Shown one piece after another: positions 26,638 through 35,642 of a stretch of DNA of 64,000 nt. Under the pieces are notes generated by a model, which worked only from the letters and a program-made list of their open reading frames with translations, searched no databases and had not been told where the DNA came from. Position 1 is the stretch's first letter. Each line of letters opens with the position of its first letter. The stretch lies in assembly GCF_008369935.1 (NCBI RefSeq), contig NZ_VTUZ01000001.1:486925-550924 (forward strand), given 5' to 3'. This DNA is from Paraburkholderia panacisoli (GTDB taxonomy: Bacteria > Pseudomonadota > Gammaproteobacteria > Burkholderiales > Burkholderiaceae). Both the position numbers and the translations under genes were made by a program.

Positions 26638-28665
26638 TCACCGACCGCGCAGAGAGTCCGCGTGCGTTTTCGCCGTGTCGGCGATTGTTTGCAGAAGGAT
26701 GGCGCCACGCAATAGTTCCCGCCTGTCCTTATCTCCCAGTTCACGGCCCTGTCGTTTCAGTCGGCGTGCGGCTGCGCCGCATACGCTGACGAGACGCGTG
26801 ACGTCGGCGCGATGAAGCCGTTTCAGGACGGCCGCAACGGACCGGCGCGCAGTCGAGTGCTTCGCAGCAAAGTCGTGTATGGCTAGCAAGCTATCGCCTA
26901 TGGTCCACGCTGCGACTAGCCCGCGAAGATCGCTCTCCCTGGTCGCCCGTGGGACCACACTCCCGATCACAAGCAAGCGACTCAGCCGGTCGGCGGTCCG
27001 GCTAAGCCATGCGTCCGCATTCCATTTTCGTGGGGTCCGCGCAATTTCGGCCAGATCCCGGCGGACCGCGCGATGCAACCGTACGCGAATTGACTTTGGA
27101 TCCGTCGGAAACAGAATCGCGAATACCGCAGTGCTGAATGCGATTCCGAGCAAAGTCGCGAGCGCACTATTGAGGAACGAGGCGTCATTGATCCGAGTGG
27201 AGTTGTCCGGCGAGATAAAATTCCAGAAGAAAATAGCGAAACCACTACCAATGGCTGCGATGCGAGGATTGCGCATGGCCAGACCAGTCCCCACCATAAA
27301 GAACCCGGCAATGTACGCGAGCAGAACGAAGCCCGACACCGCCGGCAGCAACACGAAGTTACAGACGGCTGCCACCAAAACCGCACATGCCGCGCCCTTC
27401 AGGAATCCGAGCGCACCGGTCACGGAGTTCGGGCGCGTGGAGAACAACGCGCTGACTACGCCAACAATAGTCACGAAGCTTGCACCCGAAGGCCAGGCGC
27501 TCAGGATCCAGAATGTCGACGCGGCCAGTACCGCGACAAACGCCCGAATTCCGTTGTGCCAGGCAAGAACGGGATCACGATGATAGGCAAAGTCTGGACG
27601 GGATGGCGGCGCATCTGCCCGATCCAGCAGCGCCGTGCGGATCAGAATTTCGTCAAGCGCAGCCAGAAGCAAACCCAACCGGTTCAGAACAAGCAGCCGG
27701 GGAGTGCATGAATCGCCTGATGCATCTGCTTCTGCCAGAAGCTCAGAGTCGACAGTTGACCTCATAGCCGCTACTGCCGGAGTCAGGCCCGCAGGATCCG
27801 TGGCAGCCTTGTCCAGTAGTCGCGCGGTTTCTTCGATGAGGTCGTCCGTGATGTCGGGACGTTGTGCTAACTGTCCGCTCAGCGCCTGAGCAGTCGCCAA
27901 CTGTGACAGTACTGCAATTGCCACTGCCCGCAAGTGACCTATCCTGCGCCGCACCGTCAATGAGGCCGCCGCGGCATATTCGGCGGCTGTGTCGAATTCC
28001 ATCGCGCCAGCGAAGAGCCTGTGAATTGCCGCGCCATCAGGGTCGCGGCGAAGCGTTCTCGCACAGACATTTGCGGCCTGCTCCAGATAGCGGCCAAGGT
28101 GCTCACGAACTTCGCGCATCGGCGCACCGGGCGCGAAGAGGGTCGTTAGCGTCGCCTCGACCAGAATGCCCAGAACTATGTATAGAAAGCGCGCGACGGC
28201 AATATTGAAGGCATGCAAAGGGGCAGACACAGCACTCACGGCAATGATTGCAGCCGTGTAGCCCGCAAGTACTCCAGCATAGGCACGGAAATTCCTCGAT
28301 GAAGTCGCAACTCCGGTGCAAACGCCAATCCACGTCGCAAGTGCAAGTACAAACAAATCTGGCGTCTGCGCAAAAAGCGCAACCAGCGCGAGCGACACCA
28401 CCGCCCCCACCGCCGTTCCGAGAATCCGGTACTGGCTTTTCGAGAGGCTCATGCCCCGATTGCCTTGTGCTACGACCCAAACAGTCGTCGCTGCCCATTT
28501 CGGATCGTCCAGATTCATCCGGAAGGCGATGTAGAGTGCGATCAACGACGCCGCTGTCGTACGTACGGCAAAAGCAATAGAGACCCAGGAGGGGCTCTCC
28601 AGTGAGCGGCGCAGTACTTTTCGGAGCGCCGCCGGATCGGGTAGTTCGAAAGTTTGGAGTTTCAT
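26638..28665 (-). CDS. FUSC/AaeB-family aromatic acid efflux membrane protein
   Basis: About 675 residues with two clusters of hydrophobic helices (residues ~25-180 and ~355-505), each followed by a soluble helical region. This is the duplicated fusaric-acid-resistance architecture. Marks include FAVRTTAASLIALYIAFRM, DPKWAATTVWVVAQGNRGMS and, in the second half, FVTIVGVVSALFSTRPNS. AaeB/FUSC proteins export aromatic acids from the inner membrane, usually with a membrane-fusion partner; none is seen nearby. The start is uncertain: the ATG at 28665 is chosen because MKLQTFELP leads into the domain, but no strong ribosome-binding site precedes it. Confidence 0.85.
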   Translation of the reverse strand: MKLQTFELPDPAALRKVLRRSLESPSWVSIAFAVRTTAASLIALYIAFRMNLDDPKWAATTVWVVAQGNRGMSLSKSQYRILGTAVGAVVSLALVALFAQTPDLFVLALATWIGVCTGVATSSRNFRAYAGVLAGYTAAIIAVSAVSAPLHAFNIAVARFLYIVLGILVEATLTTLFAPGAPMREVREHLGRYLEQAANVCARTLRRDPDGAAIHRLFAGAMEFDTAAEYAAAASLTVRRRIGHLRAVAIAVLSQLATAQALSGQLAQRPDITDDLIEETARLLDKAATDPAGLTPAVAAMRSTVDSELLAEADASGDSCTPRLLVLNRLGLLLAALDEILIRTALLDRADAPPSRPDFAYHRDPVLAWHNGIRAFVAVLAASTFWILSAWPSGASFVTIVGVVSALFSTRPNSVTGALGFLKGAACAVLVAAVCNFVLLPAVSGFVLLAYIAGFFMVGTGLAMRNPRIAAIGSGFAIFFWNFISPDNSTRINDASFLNSALATLLGIAFSTAVFAILFPTDPKSIRVRLHRAVRRDLAEIARTPRKWNADAWLSRTADRLSRLLVIGSVVPRATRESDLRGLVAAWTIGDSLLAIHDFAAKHSTARRSVAAVLKRLHRADVTRLVSVCGAAARRLKRQGRELGDKDRRELLRGAILLQTIADTAKTHADSLRGR

Positions 28666-28738
28666 ATTGGGAGCGGGACCCACTGTGGGCCCGGTCGACG
28701 ACTACTTCAGCGGGGGAGCTTCCCGCATCGGGTGCGTG

Positions 28739-29962
28739 TCAAACGACGCCTTTTTTTCTTAACTCATCGAGTTCATCCCCAGCGATCCCACACAGCGATA
28801 CCAGCACATCATTGGTGTGCTGCCCAAGCGTCGGCGGCGCACTGCGATATTGGATCGGCGACGCCGACATCCGGATCGGATTCGCCACAGTGGGTGCGCT
28901 GCCTGAGAGGGGATGAGGCAAATCCACCCGCATACCGCGGTATTGGACCTGGGGGTGTGCGAACGTCTGCGCGATGTCGTTGATCGGCCCGCAGGGTATG
29001 CCCGCGGCCGCGAGCGGCGTCACCCACTGTTCAATCGTGCGCGTGACCAGGATTTCCCGAATCATCGGGACGAGTGTTTCGCGGTTCGTCACGCGTGCCG
29101 CATTCGTCGCAAAATGCGGATCGGTTGCCAGATGTGTGCAATCGGCGATCTCGCAGAATTTGCGGAACTGTCCGTCGTTGCCGACTGCCAGCACCATTTG
29201 CCCATCTTTGGCCTTGAACACCTGGTAAGGCACGATGTTCGCGTGTGCATTGCCCTCGCGCTTCGGCGTCTTTCCCGATACCAGGTAGTTGAGGTTCATA
29301 TTCGCCATTGCTGCGACTTGTACATCGAGCAATGCCATGTCGATGTATTGGCCTTCGCCCGTCTCGGTGCGATGCGCCAGTGCAGCCAGGATGCCGACGG
29401 TTGCATACATGCCCGTCATCAAGTCGGCAAACGCTACCCCGACCTTTTGTGGACCACCGCCTGGCAGTTCGTCCCGCTCACCCGTGATGCTCATCAATCC
29501 GCCCATGGCCTGAACGATGAAGTCGTAGCCGGCCAGCCTCGAGAGCGGACCGTCTTGCCCGAAGCCCGTTATCGAGCAGTAAATGAGGCGCGGATTGATT
29601 GCGCGCAAATCGCTGTACGCAAGCCCGTAGCGTGCCATGTCGCCGACTTTGTAGTTCTCGATGAACACGTCGCTCTGTTCCGCCAGTTTTCGGATGATGG
29701 CTTGTCCTTCATGCGTCGCAATGTCCAGCGTCACCGATTTTTTGCCTCGATTTGCGGACAGGAAATAGGCGGATTCGCCGGTGGCATTGCCGTCCTGGTC
29801 GTGCAGGTAGGGCGGGCCCCAGCCGCGGGTGTCGTCGCCCGTGCTGGGTCGTTCGATCTTGATCACTTCAGCGCCCAGATCCGCCAGCGTCTGGCTCGCC
29901 CAGGGGCCGGCCAGGATGCGGGACAGATCGAGAACGCGAAGATGTGAGAGTGCTCCGGACAT
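28739..29962 (-). CDS. CaiB/BaiF (type III) CoA-transferase
   Basis: A 407-residue class III CoA-transferase that moves CoA from a donor such as succinyl-CoA to a carboxylic acid. The start LSHLRVLDLSRILAGPWASQ, LADLGAEVIKIERP, FLSANRGKKSVTLD and the catalytic aspartate in VAFADLMTGMYA are all present. The start at 29962 has AGGA upstream; an earlier in-frame codon would cross one of the palindromes. It is divergent from iclR and two identical palindromes lie between them. With the acyl-CoA dehydrogenase, ETF and thiolase on the other strand it would activate the acid that this cluster degrades. The substrate is not evident. Confidence 0.92.
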   Translation of the reverse strand: MSGALSHLRVLDLSRILAGPWASQTLADLGAEVIKIERPSTGDDTRGWGPPYLHDQDGNATGESAYFLSANRGKKSVTLDIATHEGQAIIRKLAEQSDVFIENYKVGDMARYGLAYSDLRAINPRLIYCSITGFGQDGPLSRLAGYDFIVQAMGGLMSITGERDELPGGGPQKVGVAFADLMTGMYATVGILAALAHRTETGEGQYIDMALLDVQVAAMANMNLNYLVSGKTPKREGNAHANIVPYQVFKAKDGQMVLAVGNDGQFRKFCEIADCTHLATDPHFATNAARVTNRETLVPMIREILVTRTIEQWVTPLAAAGIPCGPINDIAQTFAHPQVQYRGMRVDLPHPLSGSAPTVANPIRMSASPIQYRSAPPTLGQHTNDVLVSLCGIAGDELDELRKKGVV

Positions 29963-30015
29963 GGAAGTCATCCTGAAGTTAAAGGCGATCCTCGGGGAGG
30001 TTCGCCCTCCGTTGT

Positions 30016-30032
30016 GGTCCGCTGTGCGGACC
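30016..30032. promoter_or_regulatory. Palindromic operator, copy 1
   Basis: GGTCCGCTGTGCGGACC is a perfect 7-3-7 palindrome, 54 nt before the CoA-transferase start. The same 17 bases occur at 30203. IclR-type regulators bind such short palindromes. Confidence 0.7.
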
Positions 30033-30202
30033 GATGAGATAGAATCTGAACTGGTACGCACAGTAACGGACTCGGCGCTGAATGTAAACACCGTTAAATT
30101 GGGGTCGAAAATGGTTGTAATTGGCAGGCTGCATGCGGCATCACTAGATCTTGCATAGCGCCGGCCGGTTTGTTATGCGGAATTGCACGGGCGTTCCAAG
30201 AG

Positions 30203-30219
30203 GGTCCGCTGTGCGGACC
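30203..30219. promoter_or_regulatory. Palindromic operator, copy 2
   Basis: A second exact copy of GGTCCGCTGTGCGGACC, 90 nt before the iclR start and 187 nt from copy 1. The pair would let one regulator control both divergent units. Confidence 0.7.
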
Positions 30220-30308
30220 GATTTTCGAAAATGTTTGACACGGAGATTTTCGCCATGACAGGATTCGGTAAAAGAAAGGGTTCGGGAGAGCAGCAACGGA
30301 GTGCAGTT

Positions 30309-31151
30309 ATGCCGAGGATGAAGAATGAAGCGGGATCATCGGTCCCTCTGTATGAGCAACGTGACATTGCGCGTTTCGACGAAGAGGCCGGCACCGATCG
30401 GCAGTTCGTAACCGCGTTAGCGAGGGGACTTGAGGTGCTGCGGTGCTTCGCCCCCGGAGAGCGCTATCTGGGCTTGTCGGAGCTTGCTCGTCGCACGAGT
30501 CTGCCGAAAGCAACGGTGGCGCGATTGGCAGGCACGCTCGCGAAGTTGGGTTACCTGCGCTACTCGGAGTCGCTCGGGAAATACAGCCTTGGGACCGGTG
30601 TTCTCTCGCTTGGCTATTCGATGCTGTCGAATCTGGACATCCGGGATGTCGCACGCCCGCTCATGCAGGAACTTGCCGAGTATGCGCGCGCATCGGTGGC
30701 CGTCGGGGTTCGCGACCGCCTTTCGATCGTCTACATCGAGTGGGTGCGCAGCAGCGCGCCGATTACGGTAATGCGTGCCGTCGGCGTCCGATTGCCGCTC
30801 GCGACGACATCGATTGGACGGGCGTACCTTGCGGCGGCGTCCGAGGATGAGCGCAACGAGGTGCTCGAGCAAGTGCGTCTACAGGACGAATCGGACTGGC
30901 CGCGCATTAAGCGCGGCATCGATCAGGCAGTGAAGGACTACGAGGAACGCGGCTTCTGCCTCTCGATCGGCGAATGGGACAAAGATATCGCAAGCGTCGG
31001 CGCCCCGTTCACGGCACCCGATGGCACGCGCATGGCTTTCAACTGCGGGGGGCCAGCATTCGTCATGAGCCGGGATACGCTGGAAAACGACATTGGTCCA
31101 CGCCTCGTGGACCTTGTGCAACGTTTAGGTGCCGCCATAGGGCGGCGATGA
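30309..31151 (+). CDS. IclR-family transcriptional regulator
   Basis: A 280-residue regulator. It has an N-terminal winged helix-turn-helix at about residues 40-100 (ALARGLEVLRCFAPGERYLG, LSELARRTSLPKATVARLAG, TLAKLGYLRYSESLGKYSLG) and a GAF-like effector domain (RDVARPLMQELAEYARASVA to VGAPFTAPDG). The ATG at 30309 has GGAG 8 nt upstream; earlier starts run through the operator. IclR proteins of this kind control aromatic and acid catabolism, as PcaR and PobR-type regulators do. A terminator at 31161 separates it from the acyl-CoA dehydrogenase gene. Confidence 0.92.
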   Translation: MPRMKNEAGSSVPLYEQRDIARFDEEAGTDRQFVTALARGLEVLRCFAPGERYLGLSELARRTSLPKATVARLAGTLAKLGYLRYSESLGKYSLGTGVLSLGYSMLSNLDIRDVARPLMQELAEYARASVAVGVRDRLSIVYIEWVRSSAPITVMRAVGVRLPLATTSIGRAYLAAASEDERNEVLEQVRLQDESDWPRIKRGIDQAVKDYEERGFCLSIGEWDKDIASVGAPFTAPDGTRMAFNCGGPAFVMSRDTLENDIGPRLVDLVQRLGAAIGRR

Positions 31152-31160
31152 TCGACACAT

Positions 31161-31187
31161 GGGACGCTCAAGCGAAGCGTCCCTTTT
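31161..31187 (+). terminator. Terminator after iclR
   Basis: GGGACGCT pairs with AGCGTCCC around a 7-nt loop, followed by TTTT. It occupies an upstream in-frame ATG of the next gene, which argues for the later start at 31204. Confidence 0.75.
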
Positions 31188-31203
31188 GGAATCAGGAATA
31201 CAG

Positions 31204-32358
31204 ATGATTCGTGACCAGGAAACGCTAAACCTCCTTCTCGACGCAGTTTCGCGCTTCGTGCGCGAGCGGCTCGTCCCCGCTGAAAATGAAGTGGCCGAAA
31301 CAGACGAAATTCCCGCTGACATCGTGGCCGAGATGCGCGAGCTCGGGCTTTTCGGCCTTTCCATTCCCGAGGAATACAGTGGTCTTGGGCTCACGATGGA
31401 AGAAGAAGTGCTTGTGGCGTTCGAAATCGGGAAAACGTCGCCATGCTTTCGCTCGCTGTTCGGCACCAATGTTGGTATTGGATCGCAGGGGATCATCATC
31501 GACGGAACGGCAGAACAGAAGCAATACTATCTGCCGAGGCTTGCGTCGGGCGAACTCATTGCCTCGTTCGCGCTGACCGAGCCGGGTTCCGGTTCGGATG
31601 CCGCTTCGCTCTGTACGCGGGCCGTTCGCGACGGTGATCACTACGTCATCGACGGCACCAAGCGCTTCATCACGAACGCCCCCGAGGCTGGCATCTATAC
31701 CGTCATGGCCCGCACCAACCCCGATATCAAAGGCGCGGGCGGCATCTCGGCATTTATTGTCGAAAGAGGCATCCCAGGTGTATCGCTCGGGAAAATCGAC
31801 AAAAAGATGGGGCAGAAGGGCGCACATACGTGTGACGTCATCTTCGAAAATTGCCGTGTACCTGCGCAAAACCTCATCGGTGGTATCGAGGGAATTGGCT
31901 TCAAAACCGCGATGAGGGTGCTGGACAAAGGGCGGCTGCACATTGCAGCTATTTGCGTTGGCGCAGCTGAGCGCATGCTTGACGATGCGTTTCACTACGC
32001 GATGGAGCGGCAACAGTTCGGCAAGCCGATCGGCGAATTTCAGCTTGTCCAGGCAATGCTCGCCGATAGCAAGGCGGAGATCTACGCCGCCCGTTCGATG
32101 GTGCTCGACGCGGCTCGTCGTCGCGACAACAAGGAGGACGTCTCCACCGAAGCATCGTGCTGCAAGCTGTTTGCTTCGGAAATGTGCGGCCGCGTAGCCG
32201 ATCGCGCTGTGCAGATCCACGGTGGCGCGGGGTATGTCTCGGAGTATGCAATCGAACGCTTTTATCGCGACGTGCGCCTGTTCCGCATCTACGAAGGCAC
32301 GAGCCAGATTCAGCAACTTGTCATCGCGCGAAACATGATGCGCAACGCGAGTATCTGA
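31204..32358 (+). CDS. Acyl-CoA dehydrogenase
   Basis: A 384-residue FAD enzyme that introduces the 2,3 double bond in an acyl-CoA and passes electrons to ETF. Landmarks are FALTEPGSGSDAASL, GTKRFITNAPEAGIY, the second signature QQFGKPIGEFQLVQAMLADS, VQIHGGAGYVSEY and the catalytic base Glu in IYEGTSQIQ. The start at 31204 has AGGA 7 nt upstream. Its electron acceptor genes etfBA lie in the same unit, which fits a dedicated pathway. It is a short-chain or dicarboxyl type by general pattern; the substrate is inferred only from context (CoA-transferase plus 3-oxoadipyl-CoA-type thiolase). Confidence 0.93.
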   Translation: MIRDQETLNLLLDAVSRFVRERLVPAENEVAETDEIPADIVAEMRELGLFGLSIPEEYSGLGLTMEEEVLVAFEIGKTSPCFRSLFGTNVGIGSQGIIIDGTAEQKQYYLPRLASGELIASFALTEPGSGSDAASLCTRAVRDGDHYVIDGTKRFITNAPEAGIYTVMARTNPDIKGAGGISAFIVERGIPGVSLGKIDKKMGQKGAHTCDVIFENCRVPAQNLIGGIEGIGFKTAMRVLDKGRLHIAAICVGAAERMLDDAFHYAMERQQFGKPIGEFQLVQAMLADSKAEIYAARSMVLDAARRRDNKEDVSTEASCCKLFASEMCGRVADRAVQIHGGAGYVSEYAIERFYRDVRLFRIYEGTSQIQQLVIARNMMRNASI

Positions 32359-32471
32359 TCGCTGCCGCCATGTCGAAATAGTGCAGAGAGCGGTGACCGA
32401 TCACCGAAAATTGTTGGCCGTAAAAGCGCCGAAGAGCGCTTGCGGCATGCTTGTCACATGGAGGAGTGTAA

Positions 32472-33731
32472 ATGGAAGTCAATTCGTTTAGCCAGCAAGG
32501 CTTGATCGCGCACGATCGAGTATGGATCGCGGTATTTGTGTTTGCTTTTCTCGGCCTGATGGTCGACGGAGCAGACCTGATGTTTCTCTCCTATAGCCTG
32601 TCGAGTCTCAAGCACGAATTCGGGCTCTCGAATGTTGAAGCGGGAGCGCTCGGTAGCATCACGCTCGCGGGCATGGCGATCGGCGGAATCTACGGCGGAT
32701 GGGCCTGTGATCGCTTCGGCCGCGTGCGTACGGTGGTCTGGACTATCGCGCTGTTTTCGATTGGTACAGCAGCGCTCGGCTTCACGCAAAACTTCTCACA
32801 GTTCGCCGCATTTCGCTTCATTGCAGCGCTTGGGCTCGGCGCACAGTATGTCGCGTGCAATACGTTGATGTCCGAATATTCGCCCACCAGATTCCGGTCG
32901 ACGATCCTTGGCACGCTGCAGGCAGGTTGGTCGGTAGGCTATGTGGTGGCGACTCTTCTGGCGGGCTGGATCCTGCCGGCGTTCGGCTGGCGTTATCTCT
33001 TCTTCATCTCGATTGTTCCTGTCGTCCTTGCATTAATCATGAAACGTATGGTTCCCGAACCGGAGAGTTACGTTGCTTCGCGGGATGCGCGCCGTGGCAA
33101 CGACGCCGCCGGAAAGAAAAGGGGCGAAGGTGCGATGAAGCTCGTCTTTGGCGATCCGGTTCACCGTCGCATGTTCATGTTGTGGTCGCTGACGGCGGGC
33201 CTGCTGCAGTTCGGCTACTACGGCGTCAGCAATTGGATGCCGACCTATCTGGAGAAGGAACTGCATCTGAACTTTTCGTCGATGACGAGCTACATGGTCG
33301 GCACCTATGTCGCCATGATCCTTGGAAAGGTCATTGCAGGCTGGCTCGCGGACAGGTTTGGCCGGCGAGCGGTGTTCGCATTCGGTGCCTTTGGTGCCGC
33401 GGTGTTTTTGCCGGCTATCGTGCTGTGGCACACGCCAGGAAACATTGCCTGGCTGATGACCGTTTTTGGCTTCCTCTACGGGATGCCGTATGGCGTGAAC
33501 GCGACTTACATGACCGAAAGTTTCGAGGCCCGCATTCGCGGTTCGGCCGTGGGTGGCGCATACAACCTGGGACGTGCTGGTGCGGCGATCGCCCCAGCCG
33601 CGATTGGATTCCTCGCAACCAACGGAACGATCGGCCTCGGTTTTCTGGTCATGGGCGGGGCCTACTTTCTTTGCGGTCTTGTGCCTGCGCTCTTCATCAA
33701 GGAGAAGCTCTACGATCCGCAGAATGCGTGA
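32472..33731 (+). CDS. MFS transporter, aromatic acid:H+ symporter type
   Basis: A 419-residue 12-helix carrier. The first helix segment FAFLGLMVDGADLMFLSYSL carries the D-G-x-D pattern of the AAHS (BenK/PcaK) subfamily. GGWACDRFGRVRT (loop 2-3) and GWLADRFGRRAV (loop 8-9) are the duplicated MFS signatures. GGAGG lies directly upstream of the ATG. It probably imports the acid degraded by this cluster, in symport with protons. It lies 113 nt after the acyl-CoA dehydrogenase and before etfBA, so uptake, activation and oxidation genes stand together. Confidence 0.9.
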   Translation: MEVNSFSQQGLIAHDRVWIAVFVFAFLGLMVDGADLMFLSYSLSSLKHEFGLSNVEAGALGSITLAGMAIGGIYGGWACDRFGRVRTVVWTIALFSIGTAALGFTQNFSQFAAFRFIAALGLGAQYVACNTLMSEYSPTRFRSTILGTLQAGWSVGYVVATLLAGWILPAFGWRYLFFISIVPVVLALIMKRMVPEPESYVASRDARRGNDAAGKKRGEGAMKLVFGDPVHRRMFMLWSLTAGLLQFGYYGVSNWMPTYLEKELHLNFSSMTSYMVGTYVAMILGKVIAGWLADRFGRRAVFAFGAFGAAVFLPAIVLWHTPGNIAWLMTVFGFLYGMPYGVNATYMTESFEARIRGSAVGGAYNLGRAGAAIAPAAIGFLATNGTIGLGFLVMGGAYFLCGLVPALFIKEKLYDPQNA

Positions 33732-33803
33732 CCGTAACAACTGACCGCGGCCGTACCTGCTCAGGTTGCGGGGCGGCGGCATATTTTGTTGATTGGGGAT
33801 TTT

Positions 33804-34553
33804 ATGAAGATTCTGGTGCCAGTAAAGCGCGTCGTCGACTACAACGTGAAAGTCCGGGTCAAGTCGGACGGCACGGGTGTCGACATCGTGAACGTGAAGA
33901 TGTCGATGAATCCGTTCGATGAAATCGCGGTGGAAGAAGCGGTGCGTCTGCGCGAAGCGGGCGTGGCGACCGAAGTGATCGCTGTGTCGGCGGGTGTGAC
34001 GCAATCGCAGGAAACGCTTCGCACGGCGCTCGCCATCGGCGCGGACCGCGCGATCCTGATCGAGTCGAACGAAGACCTGCAGCCGCTGGCGGTGGCCAAG
34101 CTGCTGAAGGCGCTGGTCGACAAGGAGCAGCCTTCGCTCGTGATCCTCGGCAAGCAGGCGATTGACGACGATTCGAACCAGACCGGCCAGATGCTGGCTG
34201 CGCTGGCCAATCTGCCGCAAGCCACGTTTGCGTCGAAGGTTGTCGTTGCAGACGGTAAAGCTATCGTTTCGCGTGAAGTCGATGGCGGCGCCGAAACGCT
34301 GTCGCTGACGCTGCCGGCTGTGGTGACCACCGACCTGCGCCTGAACGAGCCGCGCTACGTGACGCTGCCGAACATCATGAAGGCGAAGAAGAAGCCGCTG
34401 GAAGTCGTCAAGCCGGAAGATCTCGGCGTTGATGTGACGCCGCGCCTGAAGACGCTGAAAGTCGCCGAGCCGCCCAAGCGCTCCGCCGGTTTGATGGTGC
34501 CGGACCTGAAGACGCTGGTCGAGAAGCTGAAGTCCGAAGCCAAGGTGCTTTAA
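33804..34553 (+). CDS. etfB: Electron transfer flavoprotein beta subunit
   Basis: EtfB is the AMP-binding subunit of the heterodimer that takes electrons from acyl-CoA dehydrogenases to ETF:quinone oxidoreductase. The 249 residues start [18 protein letters not shown], contain [36 protein letters not shown] and the C-terminal recognition loop [16 protein letters not shown]. The ATG at 33804 is the conserved start; the ATG 18 nt upstream adds five residues without homology. etfA follows after 22 nt. Codon use is more GC-rich and housekeeping-like than that of the neighbouring relics. Confidence 0.95.
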   Translation: MKILVPVKRVVDYNVKVRVKSDGTGVDIVNVKMSMNPFDEIAVEEAVRLREAGVATEVIAVSAGVTQSQETLRTALAIGADRAILIESNEDLQPLAVAKLLKALVDKEQPSLVILGKQAIDDDSNQTGQMLAALANLPQATFASKVVVADGKAIVSREVDGGAETLSLTLPAVVTTDLRLNEPRYVTLPNIMKAKKKPLEVVKPEDLGVDVTPRLKTLKVAEPPKRSAGLMVPDLKTLVEKLKSEAKVL

Positions 34554-34575
34554 GTAAAACGCGGAGACAGAGCAA

Positions 34576-35517
34576 ATGACGAATCTGGTTAGTCTTGTAA
34601 TAGCGGAACACGACAATGCGTCGATCAAGGCCGCGACGCTGAACACGATTGCAGCGGCGCAGAAGATCGGTGGCGACGTTCATGTGCTGGTGGCGGGTCA
34701 CAACGCCCAGGCCGCGGCGGATGCGGCAGCGAAGATTGCAGGCGTGTCGAAGGTGCTGCTCGCCGACGCGCCGCAACTCGAAGCGGGTCTCGCTGAGAAC
34801 GTCGAAGCGACGGTGCTGAACATCGCAAAGAATTACACGCACATCCTCGCGCCGGCAACCGCTTCGGGCAAGAACATCACACCGCGCATCGCGGCGAAGC
34901 TCGACGTCGCGCAGATCAGCGACATCACGGCTGTGGACAGCGCCGACACGTTCGAGCGCCCGATCTATGCAGGCAATGCAATCGCAACCGTGCAATCGGC
35001 TGACCCGATCAAGGTCATCACGGTGCGCACGACCGGTTTCGATGCCGTGGCAGCCGTTGGCGGCAGCGCTGCCGTCGAGAAGATCGACGCGGCGGCGGAC
35101 AGCGGTCTCTCGCAGTTCGTGAGCCGTGAAGTGACGAAGCTGGACCGTCCGGAACTGACGTCGGCGAAGATCATCGTGTCGGGTGGCCGCGGTCTGGGCA
35201 ACGGTGAGAACTACACGAAGATTCTGGAGCCGCTGGCCGACAAGCTGAACGCGGCGCTGGGCGCATCGCGCGCGGCCGTCGACGCGGGCTTCGTGCCGAA
35301 CGACTATCAGGTCGGCCAGACGGGCAAGATCGTCGCGCCGCAACTGTACATCGCTGTCGGTATCTCGGGCGCGATCCAGCATCTGGCCGGGATGAAGGAC
35401 AGCAAAGTGATCGTCGCGATCAACAAGGACGCGGAAGCGCCGATTTTCAGCGTCGCGGACTATGGTCTGGTCGGCGACCTGTTTGGAATAGTGCCAGATC
35501 TCGTAGCAACCATCTGA
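34576..35517 (+). CDS. etfA: Electron transfer flavoprotein alpha subunit
   Basis: EtfA binds the redox FAD. The 313 residues show the N-terminal [20 protein letters not shown] segment and the FAD domain with [32 protein letters not shown], the near-universal [21 protein letters not shown] and the closing [20 protein letters not shown]. It is cotranscribed with etfB (22-nt gap). The pair receives electrons from the acyl-CoA dehydrogenase two genes upstream. Many Burkholderiales have another etfBA elsewhere; whether this is the only copy cannot be told from the window. Confidence 0.96.
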   Translation: MTNLVSLVIAEHDNASIKAATLNTIAAAQKIGGDVHVLVAGHNAQAAADAAAKIAGVSKVLLADAPQLEAGLAENVEATVLNIAKNYTHILAPATASGKNITPRIAAKLDVAQISDITAVDSADTFERPIYAGNAIATVQSADPIKVITVRTTGFDAVAAVGGSAAVEKIDAAADSGLSQFVSREVTKLDRPELTSAKIIVSGGRGLGNGENYTKILEPLADKLNAALGASRAAVDAGFVPNDYQVGQTGKIVAPQLYIAVGISGAIQHLAGMKDSKVIVAINKDAEAPIFSVADYGLVGDLFGIVPDLVATI

Positions 35518-35642
35518 AGCAAGCTTGCATCAGCCTCGCGTATAGCGGGACAAACGGGGAAGCAATTCGGATCTTTTGATAGGTAAAGGTTGCAACTGAA
35601 GGAGCCACGGAGCTCCTGCAACCTCAAATTGGAGAAGACAGT

